A stretch of 11,660 nucleotides of DNA from Chloroflexota bacterium. GTDB lineage: Bacteria > Chloroflexota > Dehalococcoidia > Tepidiformales > Tepidiformaceae. The notes beneath the pieces were generated by a model. The model was given only the letters and a program-made list of their open reading frames with translations. It was not told the origin of the DNA and did not search any database. This document shows, one piece after another, positions 1 through 6,928 of the stretch. Every line of letters starts with the position of its first letter. The first letter of the stretch is position 1. The stretch is from assembly GCA_025350285.1 (NCBI GenBank), contig JANXYE010000074.1:1-11660 (forward strand), given 5' to 3'. The translations under genes and the position numbers were made by a program.

Positions 1-767
1 GCGGGATAGCTCACGACGAAGCCGTACTTCGTCGAGTTTTGCTGGACCCATTTACCCTCGGGCGTGGTCCCGAACCCCTCCGATACGTCGTTTACGTCTG
101 CGGTCGTGCCGAGTTGGTGCTCACTATGGCCCGGCCGGGCAACCGTCTTCTGGTTCTGCCCGAACGCGCGCACTTCCTGGTCGAAGAGGCTCTGCTGGAG
201 GTCGTACCCGCGATAGCCGCTCACGGCGTAGATCGTGAGCCCGGCGGCCGAGGCGTCGGCGGCCATCTTCTTAAACGCGGCCGCGGCCTCCGAGTTCAAC
301 GAGATGCCACCGCCCACATCCACCAGCGGCCCGATGACACAGTCACGGTCTACCCGGTGGTTCTGGTCGACGGGCGCGAGGACGGCGCAGGCCACGACCG
401 CCGATGTGTCCTGGACGCCCCCGCCACCCGGCGCGGCACCCGCGGGCGTGGGCGGCGCTATCGTGGCCGCCGGCGATGCCTGAGCTGCTGGCCGCGAAGG
501 GACGGCCGATTGGACCGCTGTTGTGGTTACGGCGGCCGGCGCCGTTACCGTCGCCGACGCGGTGTTCGTCACCGTACCGACATGTCCGCCGCCGCCGGCC
601 CCGGGGCTGCCGCCATTCCCGCCGCAGGCCGCACCGGTGACCATCGCGACGCCCACGGCAACACTCAACGCCAGCGTGGCCCACGCCAGGACGTACAACG
701 GCGGCGCGCTGCTCCCCGGCTCACCATCGTCCGCGGAGCGGGGATGCCCAATCGCTCGAAAATCCAT
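1..767 (-). CDS. D-alanyl-D-alanine carboxypeptidase, M15B/VanY type (3' end off window)
   Basis: Zinc peptidase that trims the terminal D-Ala from peptidoglycan stems outside the cell. The minus-strand frame gives 255 residues before the window edge. A hydrophobic segment (about residues 24-43) is followed by Cys48 in a weak lipobox (GAAC), so it is either a lipoprotein or a membrane-anchored protein. Residues 50-115 are a low-complexity Ala/Pro/Thr/Gly linker. The catalytic domain shows SGYRGY (183-188) and ARPGHSEHQLGTTADV, whose His217 and Asp224 fit the two zinc ligands of the SxHxxGxAxD motif. The last His ligand lies beyond the edge. The ATG at 767 is the only reasonable start, because an in-frame TGA lies one codon upstream. 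I see no Shine-Dalgarno site. Cys127 and Cys143 could form a disulfide. The gene diverges from the HD protein gene across 173 nt. Family confidence is high; the role in wall recycling versus glycopeptide resistance is undecided. Confidence 0.88.
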   Translation of the reverse strand, partial: MDFRAIGHPRSADDGEPGSSAPPLYVLAWATLALSVAVGVAMVTGAACGGNGGSPGAGGGGHVGTVTNTASATVTAPAAVTTTAVQSAVPSRPAAQASPAATIAPPTPAGAAPGGGGVQDTSAVVACAVLAPVDQNHRVDRDCVIGPLVDVGGGISLNSEAAAAFKKMAADASAAGLTIYAVSGYRGYDLQQSLFDQEVRAFGQNQKTVARPGHSEHQLGTTADVNDVSEGFGTTPEGKWVQQNSTKYGFVVSYP

Positions 768-940
768 CGGTCAAAGGGTAGCGCGGCCGGGAGCGAGCGG
801 CGACCTGCCCGCCGGGGTGGCGCTCTCATGTGCCGTACGACTGTTCCCTATCTTTCCCCCACACTCCACGCTCTCACCTGAACAAGCGGGCCACCGCGGC
901 CGAATGAAAGAGTACGCGGCTCTGCGCTGAGGGGAATGCG
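768..940. other. Divergent intergenic region, no clear promoter
   Basis: This gap of 173 nt separates the two divergent genes and should hold both promoters. I found no convincing -35/-10 pair on either strand. The best -10-like strings are TATCTT at 849-854 on plus and TACCCT at 780-775 on minus, the latter 7 nt before the carboxypeptidase ATG. Neither has a matching -35. The only clear signal is the GAGGGG Shine-Dalgarno at 929-934. Confidence 0.4.
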
Positions 941-2281
941 GTGGCTATGGCTTCGAAGGCAAGTATCCAGGCGGTCCGTGCCGAATTCCTGGATCCGACC
1001 CTCTATGACGACGCCGGCGTGTCGGGCGTCCCCCGGCTCAGCAAGGGCACCATCCTCACCGCCATCAGCCGCGCGCTGGACCTTGCCGAGGGCCGCCGTT
1101 CTGGCCACGCCCAGCGCGTCGCCTACGTCGGGTCGTTCCTCGCCGAGGACATGGGCCTCCCTCCGGCCCAGGTGGAAGAAGTTTTCTTCGCCTGCCTGCT
1201 GCACGATGTAGGCATGGCCACGATGCGCACGGTGCCCCGCATGGAACCCTCCCGCGGCGCCCGCATCATCGCCAACGCCGCCAGCGCGAAAGAGATCCTC
1301 AACAGCATGCCGGCCGGCGGTTGGAACGACGTCATTGAGGCATTGAACCTGCACTGCGAGGCGGGCGCGAAGATCGTCCGCCGCCTCGGCCTCAATGAAA
1401 ATGTCGCGCAGGCCGTGGCGACCCACCACGATTGCTGGGATGCAAGCTCCGCGCCTCTCGGAGCGGCGTCGATCGTCGCCCGCATCGTAGCCGCCGCCGA
1501 CCGTGTGGAGTCCATGATCGACGGTGAGGCCTCACCTCTCATGGTTCGCCGGCGCGGGCCCCAGATTGTCCGGGAGATGTCCGGCCGCGAGATTGATCCC
1601 GAGATTGCGGCGCGTCTCGTTGGCCTCGCCTCCCGTGACGAGTTCTGGTTGGGTCTGTACGACAACGACCTCGCGGCGGCCCTGATGGCCGCGAACTACG
1701 GCGGGATGCTCGGTCGCGAAGACCTGTTCGGGTTCCTCGGCGTGGTGAGCGATGTGGTCGATTCCCGCAACGGCCGGGAAGTGGGCCGCGGGCGCCGGGT
1801 CGCTGATATCGCACGCACGGTCGCGCTTGGCTGCGATATGACGGAACGCCGGGCCGACCTCGTGAAGGTCGCGACGCTCCTCCAGGACATCGGCACGCTT
1901 GGCATTCCCGCGAGCGTACTGGCGAAGCCGGACATCCTAACGATCGATGAAATGTCCACCGTCCAACTGCATCCCACCTACGCGCGGGACATCCTTAGCG
2001 AAATTCCCGGCTTCGGGGCCGCCGCCTGGTGGGTCGGCTGCCACCACGAACGCATCGATGGCAAGGGCTACCCGGGCATGTTGGAAGGCGATGAAGTCCC
2101 GATCGAGGCACAGATTATCGGCCTCTCCGAGGCCTTCGACGCGCTCACGAGCGACCGCCCGTATCGCCGCGCCATGGCTCCCGCAGATGCGATGACTGTG
2201 ATGAAGGGCCTCGCCGGTACCCGTTTTGATGGCTACCTGCTTGGCCGCTTCGAGTCCGTGGTCGGTCTTTCCCAGGCTTGA
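941..2281 (+). CDS. Tandem HD domain / HD-GYP domain signalling protein
   Basis: Cytoplasmic protein of 446 residues with two HD-superfamily domains. Domain 1 (about 35-200) has His56 (GHAQRV), LLHDVG with His88-Asp89, His138, His162-His163 and Asp188, a full set of likely metal ligands. It has HHDCWDASS where HD-GYP proteins have the GYP motif. Domain 2 (about 262-440) keeps His344 and HHERIDGKGYP (368-378), the HD-GYP signature. It has LLQDIG instead of LLHDIG (Gln315) and GRGRRV where the first His is expected. HD-GYP enzymes hydrolyse cyclic di-GMP. Here domain 1 may be a metal phosphohydrolase and domain 2 a degenerate nucleotide-binding or partner-binding module. The GTG start at 941 sits 6 nt after GAGGGG (929-934); the ATG at 947 is an alternative. 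There is no membrane segment or receiver domain. Two hairpins follow the stop. Domain identity is firm, activity is inferred. Confidence 0.9.
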   Translation: MAMASKASIQAVRAEFLDPTLYDDAGVSGVPRLSKGTILTAISRALDLAEGRRSGHAQRVAYVGSFLAEDMGLPPAQVEEVFFACLLHDVGMATMRTVPRMEPSRGARIIANAASAKEILNSMPAGGWNDVIEALNLHCEAGAKIVRRLGLNENVAQAVATHHDCWDASSAPLGAASIVARIVAAADRVESMIDGEASPLMVRRRGPQIVREMSGREIDPEIAARLVGLASRDEFWLGLYDNDLAAALMAANYGGMLGREDLFGFLGVVSDVVDSRNGREVGRGRRVADIARTVALGCDMTERRADLVKVATLLQDIGTLGIPASVLAKPDILTIDEMSTVQLHPTYARDILSEIPGFGAAAWWVGCHHERIDGKGYPGMLEGDEVPIEAQIIGLSEAFDALTSDRPYRRAMAPADAMTVMKGLAGTRFDGYLLGRFESVVGLSQA

Positions 2282-2283
2282 CG

Positions 2284-2304
2284 AGGAGCTGTCCGGCTCC
2301 TTTT
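2284..2304 (+). terminator. Rho-independent-like terminator after the HD/HD-GYP gene
   Basis: Stem AGGAGC (2284-2289) pairs with GCTCCT (2296-2301) across a 6-nt loop and runs into TTTT (2301-2304). It begins 2 nt after the TGA stop. The T tract is short, so efficiency is uncertain. Confidence 0.65.
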
Positions 2305-2325
2305 AGGCACTCCCGCTTTCCGCCA

Positions 2326-2349
2326 GGAGCCCCGGTTTCCCGGGGCTTC
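2326..2349 (+). terminator. Second GC-rich hairpin, backup terminator
   Basis: AGCCCCGG (2328-2335) pairs perfectly with CCGGGGCT (2340-2347) across the loop TTTC, with two further outer pairs (one G-T). No long T run follows. It probably acts as a backup terminator or RNA 3'-end stabiliser behind the first hairpin. Confidence 0.55.
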
Positions 2350-2485
2350 TGACGTTCCCGGTTGGTGGGCGTTCGCACGGCCATATTGATGGTTCGGCGC
2401 TCCGGGCGGTTCACCAATCCCGGCCGCCGTCACCACCCGGTACGTTCCAACCCGCTCGCCTTCGTCTCGGCCTTAGCCCGGCCCC

Positions 2486-2494
2486 TGCTACAAT
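2486..2494 (+). promoter_or_regulatory. Extended -10 promoter for the cytidylate-kinase-like gene
   Basis: TGC-TACAAT is an extended -10 element (TGn plus 5 of 6 TATAAT bases). No good -35 lies 16-18 nt upstream, which is typical of extended -10 promoters. The predicted start near 2501 gives a leader of about 35 nt before the GTG at 2537. Confidence 0.55.
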
Positions 2495-2520
2495 CGCGCC
2501 ATCCCGCGCCATCCCGCGCC
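2495..2520 (+). repeat. 10-bp tandem repeat in the promoter/leader
   Basis: The unit CGCGCCATCC occurs at 2495-2504 and 2505-2514, then a 6-nt partial copy (CGCGCC) at 2515-2520. The array begins directly after the -10 element and covers the predicted transcription start, so copy number would change leader length. Confidence 0.75.
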
Positions 2521-2536
2521 CCCACGAGGTGCAGCA

Positions 2537-3172
2537 GTGAACACAAAGGTCGTTTCGATCACCCGCCAGGTTGGCGTCGCCGGGGACGAAGTCGCGAGTC
2601 TCGCCGCCGAGCGGCTGGGCTTTCGCATGGTCGATTACCAGGTCATCCAGCGCGCCGCCGAGGAAGCGGGCGTCTCGCCAGAAACGGTGAGCGAAGCTGA
2701 GCACACCCCCTCGCTGGTGACCCGTATCCTCGAATCCCTCGCCCGCAACCCAAGCATGCCGGTGGCGGCCTGGGCCGACCCGCTGCCCCTGGCAACGAGC
2801 CCGCTCTTCACGTCCACGGACTACCGCACGTTCGTCGAGGACGTGAGCCGCGATCTCGCCGCCCAGGGCAACTGCCTGATCGTGGGCCACGCCTCGGCCG
2901 TCATCCTGCGGGATCGGCTGGACACGCTACGCGTCTTTATCGCCGGATCGACGGGCTTCCGCGCGCGCCGGATTATGGCCGGCATGGGTGTTGACGAAAA
3001 GACGGCACTGAAGACGATCGAACGTACGGACGCTGAACGCGTGGATTACTTTCACCGCTTCTATGACACCAAATTTATGTCGCCCAGCACGTACGACCTC
3101 TGTCTCAACACCGACCACCTGAACCCGCAGCAAGCCGCCGAACTTATCGTCCACGCGGCCTCGCTCCGGTGA
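2537..3172 (+). CDS. Cytidylate-kinase-like family protein (degenerate P-loop)
   Basis: Protein of 211 residues matching the cytidylate kinase-like family (AAA_26 type, P-loop NTPase fold), whose members usually start with an ITISRQxGSGG-type segment. Here the start reads SITRQVGVAGDEVA (about 7-20), so the lysine of a true Walker A is absent, as in the family, and the second glycine of GSGG is also lost. Later features also fit: GNCLIVGHAS (about 112-121) as the central strand, then an Arg-rich segment (RARRIMAGMG) before a TDAERVDYFHRFY helix like the family's R-Y-Y lid motif. The GTG start is preceded by GAGGTG at 2526-2531. The stop overlaps the next start by 4 nt (GTGA). The substrate is unknown. 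Calling it cmk would be wrong, since true CMP kinases have an intact P-loop. Confidence 0.82.
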   Translation: MNTKVVSITRQVGVAGDEVASLAAERLGFRMVDYQVIQRAAEEAGVSPETVSEAEHTPSLVTRILESLARNPSMPVAAWADPLPLATSPLFTSTDYRTFVEDVSRDLAAQGNCLIVGHASAVILRDRLDTLRVFIAGSTGFRARRIMAGMGVDEKTALKTIERTDAERVDYFHRFYDTKFMSPSTYDLCLNTDHLNPQQAAELIVHAASLR

Positions 3173-3768
3173 TCGCGAGCCGCCTCGCTGTCCTGGCGCT
3201 GACGACGGCAACGCTCGCGGGGCTGCTCGCAACGGCCTGCGGCGGAGACGCCACGGTCGTGGCCCCTGCTCCAACCACCACGACGGCGGCCGCAACGGGG
3301 ACGCCCCCGGCGTCTGCATCCAAAGCCCAGGACTCTGTGCCCGATCTCAGCGCCCTCGGTTATACCGCCCAGCAGCAGGGGAAGGACCCGGGAGCAGGCT
3401 CGCAGGATGTGTACCGCGTGCTCTTTGCCAGGGAGAACGGACGCGGGGCGATGACCGTGCTCTACGCCTTCCCGGACGACGCCACCGCCAAGAGCCAGTT
3501 CGCTATCCTCTCGGCCGCGCTCAAGAACCCGCCTCCGGACTTCGTCGGCGGGAAAGCTACGTTCATCGATACGGGTTCGCCGCCGGCTGGAGATGAGCGA
3601 AAGGCCTACGTCACCCAGGCCCTTGACGGCCAGGGGAACAAGGTCTGGAGCGATGTGTACCGCTTCGGGCGGCTCGTCGCCATCGTTCAGGTGCTCGACG
3701 ATGGAAAGTCGGAACAACTCGACCTTCGCCTTCAGATCGCGCTAAAAATCGCGGCGAAGGCCAGGTAG
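3169..3768 (+). CDS. Small secreted lipoprotein of unknown function
   Basis: Protein of 199 residues with a signal peptide (basic start, hydrophobic core about 6-22) ending at Cys24 in LLATACGG, a near-lipobox with Ala rather than Leu at -3. A Thr/Ala/Pro linker (about 32-52) precedes a globular domain of about 145 residues with alternating strands and helices (YRVLFAREN, MTVLYAFPD, VYRFGRLVAIVQVL). I do not recognise a named family. It is probably anchored to the outer face of the membrane and its ligand is unknown. The GTG start lies inside the kinase-like gene stop (GTGA, 3169-3172), which indicates translational coupling and probably co-expression, though one protein should be cytoplasmic and the other exported. 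Confidence 0.8.
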   Translation: MIASRLAVLALTTATLAGLLATACGGDATVVAPAPTTTTAAATGTPPASASKAQDSVPDLSALGYTAQQQGKDPGAGSQDVYRVLFARENGRGAMTVLYAFPDDATAKSQFAILSAALKNPPPDFVGGKATFIDTGSPPAGDERKAYVTQALDGQGNKVWSDVYRFGRLVAIVQVLDDGKSEQLDLRLQIALKIAAKAR

Positions 3769-3809
3769 CGAGCCCGCTTTCCGCCTTTCGCCTTCGCGCG
3801 CCCGGCCCC

Positions 3810-3825
3810 AAAGTGATGCCACTTT
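3810..3825. promoter_or_regulatory. Inverted repeat AAAGTG-N4-CACTTT before the hydrolase Shine-Dalgarno
   Basis: AAAGTG (3810-3815) and CACTTT (3820-3825) are perfect complements around ATGC. The repeat ends one base before GGGAGGT (3827-3833), the Shine-Dalgarno of the gene at 3844. It could be an operator or an RNA hairpin affecting ribosome access. No T tract follows, so a terminator is unlikely. Confidence 0.5.
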
Positions 3826-3843
3826 CGGGAGGTAGTTGCCCAC

Positions 3844-5139
3844 ATGCCACAGAACGCCGGCGACCCAGACGAGCGAGCGCGCCGGCTCCCGTTTGCCTTC
3901 TCCCATCTCGACCCGGCCGTCCGGCGCGACGTGGTTTATCTGGAAGCCAGCGATACCGCCAGCTCCTTCGGCATCCTCTACCGTCCGCCGAACCACGAGC
4001 CGAAAACCGTCGTCTACCTCATGCACCCCCGCGGAGAGTTCACGCGCCACTACGTGGTCCCGCCGCTGACCGACCGCGGCTATGCCGTCTTCGGGCACAA
4101 CAGCCGCTACCTCAACACGGATGTGCACATGATCCACGAGCGGCTGCTGTTCGATATCGCCGCCGGTATACGCTACCTGAAGCAAGCCGGGTTCGAACGC
4201 ATCATTCTCCTTGGCAACAGCGGCGGCGGCTCGCTGCTTGGCTTCTACCAATCGCAGGCCAGCCGCAAGCCTTCGCAGCGCCTCACGTCGGCGCCCGGTG
4301 GCGAACCCGTCGACCTGAGCGAGGAAATCATGCCCGAAGGGGACCTCTACATCGCCGTCGCCGCCCACCTCGGCGAAGGCCGGTTCATCCTCAATGTGCT
4401 CGACCCGAGCGTCACGAATGAAAGCGACCCGACCAGCTACGATCCCGAATGGGACATGTACAACCCCGCGAATGGCTACGTCCCCTATCCGGCCGAGAGC
4501 CGCTACGACCGTGGCTGGCTTGCACAGTACCGCCAGCGCCAGGTTGCGCGGAACAAGCGCCTGGACGCCATCGCGCACGAGTGGATCGACGAACAGAACT
4601 ACTTCCGCGGGCAACTGCGCGATCCGGGCTACAACGGCCTGCCGGACGCGACGCGGGGCTTGATCACGCGGCACGCGCGCCTTAGCCGTTACATGGTCAT
4701 CTATCGCACGCTGGCGAACCCAAACTACCTGGACCTGACGCTCGACCCGAGCAATCGGCCCACGGGCAGCATCTTTTCGCCGGCCGACCCCGTCCTCGGG
4801 AACTACGGGCCGGGAGGCCTCGCCCGCCTGATGACGCCGGGGGCGTGGCTCAGCACGTGGAGCGGACTGAGTTCGCAGGCGGACCTGCCGGACACCATTA
4901 CGCACGTCGCGATCCCGACTCTGATTGTCTTCGCCGATGGCGATTGCGACATCTTTCCCTCCGAACAGCGCGAACTCATGGAGAAAAGCGGCGCGGCCGA
5001 CAAGACGCTCAAGGAACTCCCCTGGGCAGACCACTACCTGAATCCCGTCGGCAAGACGGGCAGAGAGATGAAGGACCCGCGCGAACGCTTGATCGACATG
5101 ATCGTGCCGTGGATCCAGGAGCGCATCGGCGAGCCGTAG
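3844..5139 (+). CDS. Alpha/beta hydrolase with a large cap domain
   Basis: Protein of 431 residues with the alpha/beta hydrolase fold. Strand VVYLMHPRG (56-64) is followed by the nucleophile elbow LLGNSGGGS, placing Ser126 in a G-N-S-G-G motif. The acid is in FADGDCDIF (Asp365, 367 or 369) and His397 sits in WADHYL, completing a Ser-Asp-His triad. Between Ser126 and the acid lie about 240 residues, larger than in a minimal hydrolase, implying a charged and aromatic-rich cap (about 150-345). There is no signal peptide, so it should be cytoplasmic. The start ATG has GGGAGGT 10 nt upstream. It may follow the lipoprotein in one transcript (75-nt gap) or be controlled separately by the inverted repeat. 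An esterase or C-C/amide hydrolase acting on small organics is likely; substrate unknown. It is convergent with the next gene, with only 7 nt between stops. Confidence 0.85.
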   Translation: MPQNAGDPDERARRLPFAFSHLDPAVRRDVVYLEASDTASSFGILYRPPNHEPKTVVYLMHPRGEFTRHYVVPPLTDRGYAVFGHNSRYLNTDVHMIHERLLFDIAAGIRYLKQAGFERIILLGNSGGGSLLGFYQSQASRKPSQRLTSAPGGEPVDLSEEIMPEGDLYIAVAAHLGEGRFILNVLDPSVTNESDPTSYDPEWDMYNPANGYVPYPAESRYDRGWLAQYRQRQVARNKRLDAIAHEWIDEQNYFRGQLRDPGYNGLPDATRGLITRHARLSRYMVIYRTLANPNYLDLTLDPSNRPTGSIFSPADPVLGNYGPGGLARLMTPGAWLSTWSGLSSQADLPDTITHVAIPTLIVFADGDCDIFPSEQRELMEKSGAADKTLKELPWADHYLNPVGKTGREMKDPRERLIDMIVPWIQERIGEP

Positions 5140-5146
5140 CGGCGGA

Positions 5147-5470
5147 TTAGGCCAGAGAGGCCGCCATCGTTTTGAGGACGCCCTCGGCCCGCTCCAGGCG
5201 GCCGAGTATGCCCCACTGGCCGTGGATGTTGAGCGTCATGTTTTCAGCCTGGCCGCGCACGCCAGGGAGCCTCCCGCGTGTGCCCGAGGCGTCGTGGTAC
5301 CGCTCGATTTCTGCCGCGTCGTCGCCGTAGATATCGCGCAGAAGCTCTTCGGTGCGTTCGTCCCAGAGCGTATAGTCGATTGGGTTCGGGCCCGTTCCCC
5401 GTAGCCAGGCGATGCGCTCTATCTGCGACTGAATGGCGGCGCGGGCACGGGTCGGGTCTTTCAACGGCAT
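5147..5470 (-). CDS. Small helical protein of unknown function
   Basis: Protein of 107 residues. The N-terminal half is predicted helical and holds the spaced pattern IERIAWL....YTLWDERTEELLRDIYGDDAAEIERYHDA. From memory this resembles a W-x(n)-TE-x-x-L-x-x-I-[FY]-G-[ED] helical module seen alone or at the N-terminus of larger accessory proteins of unknown role. That similarity is inference. The C-terminal half (QAENMTLNIHGQWGILGRLERAEGVLKTM) is also mostly helical. There is no signal or membrane segment. The ATG at 5470 is 7 nt from a TACAAT -10-like hexamer and has no Shine-Dalgarno, so leaderless expression is possible. It may otherwise be cotranscribed with the phosphotransferase gene 48 nt upstream. 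Confidence 0.72.
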   Translation of the reverse strand: MPLKDPTRARAAIQSQIERIAWLRGTGPNPIDYTLWDERTEELLRDIYGDDAAEIERYHDASGTRGRLPGVRGQAENMTLNIHGQWGILGRLERAEGVLKTMAASLA

Positions 5471-5477
5471 AACGGCG

Positions 5478-5483
5478 ATTGTA
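5478..5483 (-). promoter_or_regulatory. -10-like TACAAT placed for a leaderless start
   Basis: On the minus strand TACAAT ends 7 nt before the ATG at 5470, putting transcription start at or next to the start codon. No good -35 is found at 16-18 nt, so the call rests on the -10 and its spacing. Confidence 0.45.
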
Positions 5484-5499
5484 CCGGCGCGCCTTCGGA

Positions 5500-5516
5500 G
5501 ACGCGACCGACGCGTC
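5500..5516. promoter_or_regulatory. Perfect palindrome GACGCG-N5-CGCGTC
   Basis: GACGCG (5500-5505) and CGCGTC (5511-5516) flank a 5-nt centre. It lies 2 nt past the phosphotransferase stop and covers the -35 region of the putative promoter at 5478-5483. It could be a repressor operator or an RNA hairpin at the end of the upstream message. It has no T tract. Confidence 0.5.
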
Positions 5517-5518
5517 GC

Positions 5519-6469
5519 TCAGGTGTTGGCGCCGACGATTTCGGCCAGTCGTTGGAGGAAGACGAGATGGAGACCCGTCCCGATGGCGGCCATATTCGGC
5601 GCCGGATTCGCGCCCGACGAAAATGCGCGGAGCGTTGTGATGTTGGCGCAGGCGCCCTTGAAGTGGTTGAACGCGTCCCAGAAGGTCCACTCCTGCGGCG
5701 TGATAGAGACGCCGGCCTCCTCCACGAAGATTTCGGCCCAGCGTTCGCGGGGGAAGTGGCGCGCACCGCGCATGGTCGCCATGTAGACCCAATCCTCGAT
5801 TGGGTCGCCGAGATGGGCGAACTCCCAGTCGGTCACACAGGTCACGCGGTCGCCGTCGTACATGAAATTCGCGGGCCCGGCGTCGCCGTGCACGAGGACA
5901 ACGCGCGCGGCGGCCGGAGCATGGTTGCGCAGCCAGGCGCGCCCCTCTTCGAGAAACGGGATCGGCAGATACGCGCCCTCTTGGTAGACGCTGTACCAGC
6001 GCTCCACCTGCATAAGCGCGCCATCGCGGGCTGTCTGGGGAACGCCCAGGAAATCAAGCCCGGCCGCGCGCCAATCAAGGTCGTGCTGCTGCTGAAGCAG
6101 GCCCACGTAGGCGCGGATGGCGGCTTCGGATGGGGTATCGGCGGCGCCAGCGATACAGTCCATGAGGAAGAAGGGGTGTCCGAGAACGGCGGCATCCGGT
6201 TCGTACCAGCGGACCGGAGCCACCGGGTAACCGGCCGTGTGCAGCGCGCGCATCAACCGCACTTCCCCCGCGCTCGAGGTCCCGAACACGCCTCCCTGCT
6301 CCATGCGCAGCACGAACTGCCGCCCCAGGGACGTGTCGAGCATGAACATGGCGCGGGAATGGCCGACGGCGATGCGGCGGACGTGGGTCACGCGGACCGG
6401 TTCCCCCTCGGAGAGGCGGCCAGTCAGGTAGCGGTCCAGCGGCGCGATCAACGATTCGTTACTCCGCAT
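5519..6469 (-). CDS. APH-fold phosphotransferase family protein (ACAD10/11 kinase-domain type)
   Basis: Protein of 316 residues with the aminoglycoside-phosphotransferase/protein-kinase-like fold. FVLRM (Arg55 at the usual Lys position) and Glu69 (AGEVRLM) mark the N-lobe. The catalytic loop is LVHGDAGPANFMYDGD with Asp196 and Asn201, and the metal site is VTDWEFAHLGDPIEDW (Asp214, Asp222, Asp226). The GDP..DW ending is typical of the ACAD10/11-associated and environmental phosphotransferase branch rather than of true antibiotic resistance enzymes. Relatives phosphorylate small hydroxyl compounds such as 4-hydroxyacyl derivatives, but the substrate here is unknown. The ATG at 6469 overlaps the preceding gene by 11 nt, with a weak GGGGTG Shine-Dalgarno. 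A resistance role is not supported. Confidence 0.85.
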   Translation of the reverse strand: MRSNESLIAPLDRYLTGRLSEGEPVRVTHVRRIAVGHSRAMFMLDTSLGRQFVLRMEQGGVFGTSSAGEVRLMRALHTAGYPVAPVRWYEPDAAVLGHPFFLMDCIAGAADTPSEAAIRAYVGLLQQQHDLDWRAAGLDFLGVPQTARDGALMQVERWYSVYQEGAYLPIPFLEEGRAWLRNHAPAAARVVLVHGDAGPANFMYDGDRVTCVTDWEFAHLGDPIEDWVYMATMRGARHFPRERWAEIFVEEAGVSITPQEWTFWDAFNHFKGACANITTLRAFSSGANPAPNMAAIGTGLHLVFLQRLAEIVGANT

Positions 6470-6905
6470 CGGCGCGCACCCCGCGGAAACCGGCCATGAA
6501 ACCCTGGAGGAGCGGACCCGCCTCGGCCAGGTCTTCGGCAGTGTGGCGAGTGAGCAGTGGCCGGAGTTCCGTCCTCACGGCTGACGCCAGCTCATCGCCG
6601 GCGCCCACTGAACGGGCGAGCAGGTCGCCGGCGGCCGCGCGCATGGCCTCTCTCGCCGGGCGGTGGGTCAGTACGCTCGTCACGGCGTTGGGCGGCAGTC
6701 CGCGCAAACAATCGAGCAGTTCGGCGTCCTGGCGCTCGCCGAGGTCGCTCGCCTGGCGGGCCAGCGTATATCGCAGCAGTCCCGCGAGTTGGATCGCCGA
6801 CGCGCGTGCCCAGGATGTCTGCAGCTCTGGAAGAAAGATCTCTTCGATCGTCCGGATCGCGCCCTCGATCAATTCCTCCTGCGTTGGGTGACGGTCTTCG
6901 AGCAT
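6459..6905 (-). CDS. Small helical protein, DUF6285-like by context
   Basis: Protein of 148 residues, almost entirely helical, without signal peptide or cysteine-rich motif. The N-terminus reads RHPTQEELIEGAIRTIEEIF then LPEL and WARASAIQL. This RPT..EL..A..FL...LP.L pattern, and a position directly upstream of an APH-fold phosphotransferase, are what I recall of DUF6285 proteins, which neighbour ACAD10-type kinases. The assignment is inferred. A longer in-frame extension to 7058 overlaps the epimerase and looks non-coding, so I chose the ATG at 6905, which is 23 nt after the epimerase stop. No Shine-Dalgarno is visible; TACACT lies 6 nt before the ATG but has no -35. The stop overlaps the next gene by 11 nt, suggesting coupled translation and perhaps a physical partner. 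Confidence 0.72.
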   Translation of the reverse strand: MLEDRHPTQEELIEGAIRTIEEIFLPELQTSWARASAIQLAGLLRYTLARQASDLGERQDAELLDCLRGLPPNAVTSVLTHRPAREAMRAAAGDLLARSVGAGDELASAVRTELRPLLTRHTAEDLAEAGPLLQGFMAGFRGVRADAE

Positions 6906-6928
6906 CGCCGAAGTGTAGCCCGCCGCAT

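Noticed and set aside
39..881. Plus-strand open frame of 280 codons
   Set aside because: Arg/Gly-rich composition typical of a shadow frame; the minus strand encodes the VanY-type protein here.
3742..5034. Long open frame of 430 codons on the minus strand
   Set aside because: Antisense to the alpha/beta hydrolase, whose frame has a Shine-Dalgarno, GNSGG nucleophile and acid/His motifs. The antisense frame shows no recognisable motif and reflects high GC at third codon positions.
5139..5165. Bidirectional terminator between convergent genes
   Set aside because: GGCGG and CCGCC arms leave a 15-nt loop and there is no T tract; competing GGCC pairing makes the fold unclear.
5519..6469. Aminoglycoside resistance gene
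   Set aside because: The fold matches, but the GDPxxDW ending and operon context point to the ACAD10/11-type branch; nothing supports resistance.
5552..6499. Long open frame of 315 codons on the plus strand
   Set aside because: Antisense to the phosphotransferase, which has the HGD..N and DWE/GDP motifs. The plus frame is His/Gly/Arg-rich with no family signature.
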